Of a DNA stretch of 64,000 nt, positions 56,297-64,000 are shown piece after piece (within the stretch, counting starts at the first letter, position 1; each line of letters starts with the position of its first letter). Below the pieces are notes generated by a model. It worked only from the letters and a program-made list of their open reading frames with translations. It was not told the origin of the DNA and ran no database searches. The stretch is from Plotosus lineatus (taxonomy: Eukaryota > Chordata > Actinopteri > Siluriformes > Plotosidae): positions 29,000,749-29,064,748 of the forward strand of contig CM045735.1 of assembly GCA_024760905.1 (NCBI GenBank). The letters run 5' to 3'. Position numbers and translations under genes: made by a program.

Positions 56297-56324
56297 GTAT
56301 AGAGGGATGCATAATCATTCTCAC

Positions 56325-56411
56325 TCTGCCTAGATGCCAGCCAGAGAATGGGTGTCTCTTCTCATGCCAAATCCTCAATTTCCTTATTTTCCCAATCTCA
56401 GGTATCAATAT
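56325..56411 (-). CDS. loxhd1: loxhd1 window exon 5 (PLAT 4, middle)
   Basis: This 87 nt exon is too short to stand out as an open frame. It encodes 29 residues that start ILIPEIGKIRKLRIWHEKR and end SGWHLGR, which align with the PDLGRFYKIRVWHDKR region of mammalian PLAT 4. Phase is 0 at both ends. The acceptor is GTGGTAG and the donor is GTGAGA. The inside edge of a hAT element lies 28 bp beyond its donor (element end 56296). Confidence 0.88.
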
Positions 56412-56478
56412 CTACCACAGTCCACCGTGGGGAAATATTGTTTAAAGCACATATAATTTAGGCACACATGAAGTACAG

Positions 56479-56479
56479 A

Positions 56480-56528
<49 letters not shown>
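56479..56528. repeat. (TAA)n microsatellite at exon 4 donor
   Basis: It directly abuts the donor of exon 4. On the transcript strand the intron begins GT then (ATT)n. Confidence 0.97.
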
Positions 56529-56529
<1 letters not shown>

Positions 56530-56690
56530 CAAGAACTTGTCACACTGGCCCTGCTCGAAGCTATCTGATTTGCTCTCAAGTTTTATCTCGTCGCTCTTGC
56601 CTTTTTCTCCATATACTTGTATAAAAATCTGTGCATCTGTACCTGCTCCTTTTGTGTCTGATGTAAAGACCCACAATGACCACTGGTGCT
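56530..56690 (-). CDS. loxhd1: loxhd1 window exon 4 (PLAT 4, first part)
   Basis: It encodes HQWSLWVFTSDTKGAGTDAQ, then IFIQVYGEKGKSDEIKL and SFEQGQCDKFL, which is the first half of PLAT 4. The WSLWV start is diagnostic for the fourth LOXHD1 PLAT. It is 161 nt, enters in phase 1 and leaves in phase 0. The donor reads GTATTATTATT and runs straight into a (TAT)n microsatellite, so the first 50 or so intron bases are simple repeat. Confidence 0.93.
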
Positions 56691-56759
56691 CTGCATAACA
56701 AACAGAAAGATAGGTTGTTTCCATGTGTTCAGATGTTCACAGTTGATATTCTTAGTCAG

Positions 56760-57000
56760 TCATTTAGGGTGGCATGTTATCTGTTTTCTCAACAATTTAA
56801 CACTCATTATCAAGAGGCCATGGGTTTCGATCCCGATTAGACTCCCATATACCATTAGACCCCCAACTTCTGAACCACAAGTGTGCTTTTGTCCACCCAG
56901 CTATATAAAAGGGCGTCTTGTATAAATAATGTTAAAGCAACTTGTCATCTACTAGCATCCCATCAAAAAGGACTTGAATCCGCCCAGCAGATCTTGAGAA
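56760..57000 (+). mobile_element. possible degraded SINE (family C)
   Basis: The words gaaccacaagtgtgcttttg and tccacccagc match family C, but most of the rest is too diverged. Confidence 0.4.
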
Positions 57001-57237
57001 ACAGACTGGCCAGAATTTGTACGGTCAAGGTCATTGTAACATCAGTCTCACCTTGGAGGTCTCATACCTTTCACCTTAGATGTTGCTCATGTAAAATTTG
57101 TAAAAGTTAGCGTGTACAGTTGAAGTATATGATGCAGAAGTTAGGGACAGTGACGGAATAGGAATGGCAACACAGACGCAGGCAATGGCAATAACCCAAC
57201 AGCTTGATGGCTGAGGCGTATTAAAATGTTTCATTTG

Positions 57238-57345
57238 TGGGCGGCATGTAGTGCTTAGTGCTAAGTTCTGGGCTCAATGAGGGGGTTTCTGTGCAGGTTT
57301 GGCATCTTCTCCCTGTGTTTGTGTCGGTTTCTTCCAAGGTACAGA
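57238..57345 (+). mobile_element. SINE (family A) head fragment
   Basis: Starts gggcggcatgtagtgcttag and runs to the body phrase tcttctccctgtgtttgtgt, then stops. Confidence 0.6.
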
Positions 57346-57430
57346 ACTATTGTTAAAGATGATCCATGACAAGAAATGTTGGGAGAATGTTTCGAAAAAA
57401 ATGCATGTAGCAGAGGGATAAGTGTCTTAC

Positions 57431-57566
57431 TCTTCAGTTTGTGTTTGCGCAGTGAGACCATTTCGTACATCTCTCTCTCTACCAACCCATCACCATCATC
57501 TTCATCCAACCAGCGGCGACATGGGAAAACCTGCTCAGTCCCTGTAAAAGGGCAATACACTGTCAC
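57431..57566 (-). CDS. loxhd1: loxhd1 window exon 3 (PLAT 3 end and linker)
   Basis: It encodes [16 protein letters not shown] and [14 protein letters not shown], followed by the linker [14 protein letters not shown]. It closes PLAT 3 and matches mammalian LOXHD1 closely, including the MVSLRK linker. It is 136 nt, with acceptor CTCAG and donor GTAAGA, and ends in phase 1. A fragment of a SINE (57238-57345) lies about 85 bp past its donor. Confidence 0.93.
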
Positions 57567-57813
57567 CTGAGAAAAAAGGGCGGTAGAAATAGAATGAATA
57601 CTACTGGCTTTTATATCATAAATCTTTCATATGTGCTGTCCCTTCGACTCGAACAAATACTCTTATTTGATTTCATAGGAAGACAAGTGGCGTGTGCAAA
57701 TTCAGAATATGAACGAAAGTGTTGTGAATTCTTAAACAAAGCATTTTCTTTAAAATATGTCTACAAAGACCATCAAAACCATTTTTTCTACAGAGACAGA
57801 CACACATACACAC

Positions 57814-58064
57814 CTTCTCACAGTACCATCCGCAGCTTATGCCAGCATTGTCGTGGCCGATAGTGACTCTACTAAGTGGACTGATCAGATCCATAATTTC
57901 CACGTTAAAGATATCAATTTGAGCACGCTCAAATGTTCCACCTTCCAAAAATATCTTCCCACTGTTCTTGATGCCCTTCTGACCATACATCACCAAATGA
58001 ATCTTTGAGTTGGTGCCAGCACCTCTAATATCTCCTGTCATCACCTGGACAACATACACCAGTG
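57814..58064 (-). CDS. loxhd1: loxhd1 window exon 2 (PLAT 3, first part)
   Basis: It encodes most of PLAT 3: [19 protein letters not shown], then a block with [11 protein letters not shown], and then [15 protein letters not shown] and GWYCEK. The [11 protein letters not shown] insertion is specific to the third PLAT of LOXHD1, which makes the orthology firm. It is 251 nt, enters in phase 1 and ends in phase 0 at the donor GTGTGT. The preceding intron is only 94 nt (58065-58158). Confidence 0.94.
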
Positions 58065-58158
58065 CTAGAAAGAAAGGAAAAAAGACACACATTTAATGAC
58101 ATTACAGAGGGTATTTTCAATAATTATGTTGAATGTTTTCTGTCATTCACGTACATAC

Positions 58159-58282
58159 CCATAGGTTGTGTAATTCCTACTGCTACATCTCTCTGTATTT
58201 TTCCATCCCCTTCAGCTATGTCAAAAGAAGCGTCAACAGAAAAATGATACATCTCCTTATTACCCAAATCATCTATGACAAC
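58159..58282 (-). CDS. loxhd1: loxhd1 window exon 1 (end of PLAT 2)
   Basis: This is the most 5' exon found in the window. It encodes a C-terminal PLAT segment beginning VVIDDLGNKEMYHF and containing the conserved EGDGKIQRD run, which aligns with the end of the second PLAT domain of mammalian LOXHD1. The acceptor is a (GT)n tract ending TTTCAG and the donor is GTATGT. It is 124 nt long and ends in phase 1, which fits the next exon. The usual W of the RWLA motif is replaced here (the segment reads VDASFD), so this PLAT end is slightly atypical. Confidence 0.88.
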
Positions 58283-58573
58283 CTGAAACACACACACACA
58301 GACACACAAAGTGAGAGAGAGAGAGAGAGAGAGACAGAGAGAGAGAGAGAGTATTAATAAAGCCACACATAAAGCCTCCCTTTGAGAAATGCCAGAGAAA
58401 GTATGTTACTTTTGTAGTGCACATATCTGCAGTTATTGTGTCATTAATATTTAGCATATACCACAATGCAATATACATGATTTGATAGGTATTTAAATAT
58501 GAATATGAATTTTTGTGTTCTCCCCTTAGTCTAAAGTGAATAATTATATATACTACTCCTCTAGCAATAAAAG
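58283..58573. other. intron upstream of exon 1
   Basis: (CA)n and (GA)n at 58291-58350 next to the exon 1 acceptor. The rest is AT-rich and unrecognised. Confidence 0.6.
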
Positions 58574-61500
58574 ATCTTCTTTTCCTTTCGGCTTTTCCCT
58601 TCAGGGGTCGCCACAGCAAACCATCCGCCTCCATCTCACCCGATCCTCTGGATCTTCTACTCTACCCTTCATGTTCTCCGTCACCACATCCAAAAATCTT
58701 CTCTTTGGTCTTCCTCTCGGCCTTCTGCCTGGTAGTGCCAACCTCAGCATCCTACTACAAATATACTCACTATCCCTCCTCTGTACATGTCCAAACCATC
58801 TCAATCTAGCCTGTCTGACTTTGTCTCCAAAACCTCTAACATGTGCTGTCCCTCTGATGTACTCATTCCTGATCCTATCCATCCTCTTACTCCCAAAAAG
58901 AACCTCATCCTGTCTTTTCCCCAGAGCCACTGTTTCTAAACCAAACAACATTGCTGGCCTCAACACTGTCTTGTACACTTTTCCTTTCATTCTTGCCAAT
59001 ACCTTCCTATCACACATCACACCGGATACTTTTCTCCAACGATTCCAACCTGCCTGCACACGTTTCTTCAACTCTTTTCCACACTCTCCATTGCTCTGGA
59101 TTGTTGAGCCGAAGTACTTAAAATCCTCCACCTTGCTTATCCCTGCCCCCTGTAACCTCACCATTCCTCTTGGGTCCTTGTGTTCACACACATGTATTCT
59201 TGGATCCTTGTCATTCATACACATGTATTCTTGGATCCTTGTCATTCATACACATGTATTCTGTCTTACTGAGGCTAACCTCCATTCCTTTCCTTTCCGG
59301 GGCGTACCTCCACCTCTAGATTTTCCTGCACTTGTTCTCTGCTCTCACTACAGATCACAATGTCATCTGCAAACATCATAGTCCATGGAGATTCTTGTCT
59401 AACCTCGTCTGTCAGCCTGTCCATCACCATAGCAAACAAGAAGGGGCTCAGAGTGGCCCTTGATGCAGTCCCACCTCCACCTTGAACTCTTCTGTCACAC
59501 CGACAGCACACCTCACCACTGTCTTACAGCTCTCATACATGTCCTGTACCACTCTAACATACTTCTCTGCCACTCCAGACTTCCTCATGCAATACCACAG
59601 TTCCTCTCTCAGCACCCTGTCATATGGTTTCTCCAGATCCACAAAGGCACAATGCAGCTCCCTCTGACCTTCTCTGTATTTCTCTATTAACATCCTCAAA
59701 GCAAACACTGCATCTGTGGTGCTCTTTCTTGGCATGAAACCAAACTATTGTTCACAAACACTGACTCATCATATGGCTCATCAATTCTATCCCTCTGTAG
59801 TTGCCACAACTCTGCACATCTCCCTTGTTCTTAAAAATGGGCATAAGCACACTTCTCCTCAATTCCTCCGGCATCCTCTCACTCTCTAAGACCTTGTTGA
59901 ATGTTCTTGTCAGCAAATCTACTGCTACCTCTCCTAGACACTTCCATACATCTACCGGTATGTCATCAGGGACCAACTGCCTTTCCACTCTTCATCCTCT
60001 TCAATGCCCTCCTCACTTCACCATTACTAATCTTTGCTACTTCTAGGTCCTCAACAGTCACCTCTTCTACTCTTTTCTCTCTCATTTTCCTCATTCATCA
60101 GCTCTTCAAAGTACTCTTTCCATCTTCCCAGCACACTTCTGTCATCAGTCAATACATTTCCCACCCTGTCCTTAATCACTCTAACTTGCTGCACATCCTT
60201 CCCATCTCTATTTCTCTGCTGTGCCAACCTGTATAAATAATTTTCTCCCTCCTTACTGTCCAACCTAGCATACAAGTCATCATGCTGTTTGGCCTTTTAC
60301 ACCGCTACCCTCGCCTTACGCTGTGTCTCCCTGTACTCCTGTTTACTCTCTTCGGTCCTCTCTATAGCCCACTTCTTCTTAGCTAACCTCTTCTTTTGAA
60401 CACGCCCCTGCACTTCCTCATTCCACCACCAAGTCTCCTTATCTACTGTCCTTCCAGAGGACACGCCAAGTACTCTCCTACTCGTCTCCCTGGTCACTTG
60501 CTGTAGTTGTCAAGTCATCTGGAAGCACTTCATGACCACCCAAAACCTGTTTCAACTCCTCCTTGAAGACAACACGATACTCTTCCTTTTTCAGCTTCCA
60601 CCACTTTGTCTTCTGCTCTGCCTTTGCCTTCTTCACCTTTCTTACCATCAGCATCATCATGCACACCACCATCCTATGCTGTTTGGCAACACTCTCACCC
60701 ACTGCTACTTTGCAGTCACTGACTTCCTTCAAATTACATCACCTACACAAGATGTAGTCCACCTGTGTGCTCCTACCTCCACTTTATAAGTCACCCTATG
60801 CTCCTCTCTCTTCTGGAAGAAAGTATTCACCACAACTATTTCCATCCTTTTTGCAAAATCTATCAACATCTGTCCTTCCGTGTTCCTGTCCTGGACACCA
60901 AACCTGCCCATCACTTCCTCATCCTCTCTGTTGCCTGCACTAACATGTCCATTGAAGTCTGCCCCAATGACCACTCTTTCACCTCTGGGGGTACTCTGCA
61001 TCACTTCATCTAACTCACTCCAGAATCTCTCCTCTTCTCGCTCACATCCTGCCTGTGGGGCATAAGCACTAACAATATTGAACATCACACCTTCAATTTC
61101 TAACTTGAGACTCATCACTCTGTCTGACACTCTTTTCACTTCTAGAACATTCCTGACAAACTCCTCCTTCAAGACGACTTCTACTCCATTTCTCTTCCCA
61201 TCCACACCATGAAAAACCATCTGAAACCCTGCTCCTATGCTTCTAGCCTTGCTACCTTTCCACTTGGTCTCCTGAACACACAGTATGTCCACCTTCCTCC
61301 TCTGCATCATGTCAGCCAGCTCTCTACCTTTTCCTGTCATAGTTCCAATATTCAAAGTCCCTACTCTCAGTCCTAAACTCATGCTTTTCCTCTTCTCTCT
61401 CAGCCTATGGACACGCCTCCCGCCTCTCCTTCTTCGACCTCTCCTTCTTCGACCAACGGTAGTCCAATTTCCACCAGCACCCTGTTGGTTAACAGCACTG

Positions 61501-61661
61501 ATGGCGGTCGTCGTTAACCCGGGCCTCAACCGATCCGGTATGAAATTTGTCTTTATGGTTTGTATTTTGTCAAAAGTTTTACGCCTGATACTCTTCCTGT
61601 CGCAACCCTCTGCATTTATCCGGGCTTGGGACCGACGTGAGGGCGGGCACTTGTTTGTGCT
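58574..61661 (-). mobile_element. RTE-like LINE, near full length, degraded
   Basis: All parts are present in LINE sense from 61661 to 58574: leader, endonuclease (LRVGTLNIGTM, VQETKWKG, GADFNGHVSAGN), RT (CAFVDLEKPYDRV, WTMMFADDIVI) and the C-terminal block. Frameshifts at about 60780, 60290, 59950, 59755 and 59310 break the frame. A 31 bp unit is triplicated near 59178-59265. On the leader side it meets a (TA)n tract. Confidence 0.9.
59178..59265. repeat. 31 bp unit in three tandem copies
   Basis: The phrase ccttgtcattcatacacatg with neighbouring bases occurs three times (one copy slightly variant) inside the LINE. It adds residues in the SKTEYMCMN region. Confidence 0.9.
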
Positions 61662-61662
61662 G

Positions 61663-61665
<3 letters not shown>

Positions 61666-61735
<70 letters not shown>
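61666..61735. repeat. (TA)n microsatellite
   Basis: It lies between the LINE leader and the palindrome. Confidence 0.97.
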
Positions 61736-61741
<6 letters not shown>

Positions 61742-61940
61742 AAGGACAGGACAAAGGCTTTCTATTGAAACTCCATTTATCACTACAGATCTGTTTAGGG
61801 TGGTGAAACCATCCTCTCTTCAGGTGATTACAGAAGAATTCTTCTGTAATCACCTGAAGAGAGGGGATGGTTTCACCACCCTCTAAACAGATCTGTAGTG
61901 ATAAATGGAGTTTCAATAGAAAGCCTTTGTCCTGTCCTTT
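61742..61940. repeat. near-perfect palindrome, arms about 97-101 bp
   Basis: The left arm starts aaggacaggacaaaggcttt and the right arm is its reverse complement with about two small differences. There is almost no spacer; the centre reads cagaagaattcttctg. (TA)n tracts lie on both sides. No reading frame and no known element recognised. Confidence 0.92.
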
Positions 61941-62003
61941 TGCTTATTTGCTCTACCAAAAAGTATTGAGCACTCTCCTACGGAAGGATCTACTCAGAAA
62001 ATC

Positions 62004-62007
<4 letters not shown>

Positions 62008-62071
<64 letters not shown>
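62008..62071. repeat. (TA)n microsatellite
   Basis: It is the right-hand companion of the (TA)n left of the palindrome. Confidence 0.97.
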
Positions 62072-62073
<2 letters not shown>

Positions 62074-62280
62074 GTTATGGATTTTTGTAAGATTCATTTA
62101 TTGAAGTAGATATTTACAATGTAGAGTAAAAAGTAAATGCTGTAATAATAATAATAATGATAATAATAACAACAACAACAATAATAATAATAATAGTTAT
62201 AATAAAATATATAAAAATTTTCACTATATGTCCTTTAAATAAAAAGCCCTAAAGAATAGATTGCTGTAACATATGATGTG

Positions 62281-62348
<68 letters not shown>

Positions 62349-63377
62349 GGGTGTTTCTATCCATTACCATATCATGTTATAGTCTCTTGTGTATACTCTT
62401 AAGAAAGAAGATCACTAATCTAATCAAAACTGCATGAATTAAAAATCACTCAGTATGAGTTACAGACAGACAAAAGCTCTGGACAAATTAATAGTTTAGT
62501 AAGTATCTATAGTATGTGTGTCGGGTATGATTACACATTTAGAAGTCTGGATTCTCCACAAATAACTTTTTTGTTTTATCAGATATTAAAAACTAGAGAT
62601 AAATTCAAATAATTTAAATTGGAAAAAGAAATATTGTTTTATTCTAAGTAACTACTGTATTCATATTACATCATTAAATCACTGAATGTCTATAAATGTT
62701 TGGCAAGATGTTTACTTCAAGTTTAGTAGTTTAAAAAAAAACAAGTAGGTTAGTGCTTGTTTTGACTGACAGGCTATGCAGTGATGTGAAGGCAGACAGC
62801 TCCATTCAGCTTGATTTATGAAGGTTTTTTATGAATAAAAGGTTCTCTTCAACTGATATAAAATGTAATCTTTAATAGAATGTGTTAAGTGTAACAAAGT
62901 TGTCTGCCAAACTTAGGTGAGTGGCAGCAGGCGTATAGAAAGGCACCTATGCATATACTGTATTCGTACTAGAATTCTTAATAATCTATGACTGTTTATT
63001 TTTTGAAGGTTTTTTCTTTTATGTTCACTTCATATTTTTCCATCAGCCAAAACTGACTAGCAGGATTTTGCAGCGTATCTGGATAAATATATATATATAT
63101 TTTTAATAAAACGATGGTTTATTTGTTCTTGTGTAAAATGTTTATATAATGTTAAAGTAAACTGTGGGTAAATATACATAAGTACTCCTTAGGTAACTGC
63201 AATACATATAATTAACATAATGTAACTGAACATATATACAGTGCTGAACAAATTTAGTAGACCACCTGCCATAAATGAAAATATTTGAAATGTTTACAAA
63301 AATTACCACTTTATTTGTCTTTGTTAGTTGAAAAAAGGTCATCAACATGTTTTTCATTCATTTCTTCCTGAACAACT
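62072..63377. other. intron, mostly unrecognised
   Basis: It contains (ATA)n/(CAA)n at about 62145-62195 and (GT)n at 62280-62345. I found no PLAT-encoding exon here on the minus strand. Confidence 0.55.
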
Positions 63378-63565
63378 TGATAGTCCATCCCAGAGCCAAC
63401 GCATACAACAATTCATACTCACATTCAAACCTGGGGCCAATTTGAAACGGACAATTTTAACCTAATGTGCTAAATCAGAGTACCTGGAGGAAACCAGGGG
63501 CTTCAATCCAGAGCCTTCTTGCTATGACGTGGATGTGCTAATTGTTCCACTGCCATGCCACCCTT
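63378..63565 (-). mobile_element. SINE (family A) fragment
   Basis: Inverted body and head: the right end ccactgccatgccaccctta is an inverted tRNA-like head, and ggaggaaaccaggggcttca is body. Confidence 0.6.
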
Positions 63566-63732
63566 ATTAAACAAATTATTATTATTTACATGCAATTAAA
63601 AATATTTTTAAAAAGTAATTTTGGTTTCAGAAAACAGTTTGTCCTGCTTTAAACTTAATAACAACAGATATTCTTGATGCTTTTACATATTTTTCTGCAG
63701 TTTCTTTAGCACCATGGTCCAAATAGTTTGTA

Positions 63733-63860
63733 GCTTCTTCTTCTTCTTCTTCTTCTTTTCCTTTCAGCTTTTTCCTTTTTTTTCTCAGGGGTTCCCACAG
63801 CGAATCATCTGCTTCACATGTTTGATTTGGCATAGGTTTTTACATCAGATGTCTCTTCTT
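63733..63860 (-). mobile_element. short LINE-derived element (leader joined to tail)
   Basis: In LINE sense it reads gacatctgatgtaaaaacct, atgccaaatcaaa, then jumps to the LINE 3' end (gattcgctgtgggaacccct) and an (AAG)n tail. It has the same make-up as the second half of the composite at 50818-50928. Confidence 0.8.
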
Positions 63861-64000
63861 TAAGTCTGTGTGATGAGGAAATCTTCATGTGATCAATTTA
63901 TGAATCAATTAAATCCCATATTTGTTCAAGTGCATTCTAATCTGGAATATTGGTCAGTCCACCTTTTCCACTGGTCCTGACTATTTTTTTTTTTGTTTTG

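Noticed and set aside
58283..64000. Upstream loxhd1 exons for PLAT 1 and the start of PLAT 2
   Set aside because: I looked for TGD, GAGTDA and FERG-like codings on the minus strand and found none outside the LINE. They should lie beyond 64000.

Overview
The window is vertebrate, almost certainly teleost fish, nuclear DNA. The evidence is a many-exon gene with GT-AG introns, fish-type retroelements (a Rex3-like LINE, RTE-like LINEs with an (AAG)n tail, tRNA-headed SINEs, Tc1, hAT and Tigger-like relics) and very dense (CA)n and (TA)n microsatellites. I cannot name the species.

A single host gene spans nearly the whole window on the minus strand. It is the orthologue of LOXHD1 (lipoxygenase homology domains 1), a protein built almost entirely of tandem PLAT domains and required in inner-ear hair cells; human mutations cause the deafness DFNB77. 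I could place 32 consecutive coding exons from 58282 down to 314. Every exon junction keeps the reading frame, giving about 4.95 kb of coding sequence (about 1,650 codons). By comparison with my memory of mammalian LOXHD1, they run from the end of PLAT 2 to the first part of PLAT 14. The 5' exons (start codon, PLAT 1, most of PLAT 2) lie beyond 64000 and the 3' exons lie before position 1. One donor appears to be GC rather than GT (52008-52009), and one linker exon (8354-8489) has an acidic sequence unlike the mammalian linker.

Everything else is intronic and mostly transposon-derived. From left to right: exons 32-28 (0.3-3.1 kb); two tandem RTE-like LINE copies (3.5-7.4 kb, plus strand); exons 27-24 (7.9-10.6 kb); Tigger-like inverted-repeat elements around exons 23 and 22 (10.8-12.5, 14.5-15.7, 17.6-21.6 and 23.0-24.3 kb), the third split by a 2.8 kb LINE with a 15 bp target-site duplication; exons 21-12 with short introns (22.6-33.4 kb); a large intron (33.97-45.3 kb) holding SINEs, a LINE, a Rex3-like element, a hAT relic and an L2-like relic; exons 10-9; a second large intron (45.7-52.0 kb) dominated by a full-length RTE-like LINE with a 996-codon open frame; exons 8-1 (52.0-58.3 kb) with a hAT element carrying a nested SINE; then upstream intron (58.3-64 kb) with a degraded LINE, a near-perfect 200 bp palindrome between two (TA)n tracts, and mostly unrecognised AT-rich DNA.

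The most interesting signal beyond the gene is how simple repeats sit at its splice sites. On the transcript strand several introns carry a (CA)n tract at the donor end and a (UG)n tract at the acceptor end, the arrangement proposed in fish to fold the intron and bring the splice sites together. Other exon edges abut (TG)n, (TAT)n or a duplicated acceptor.
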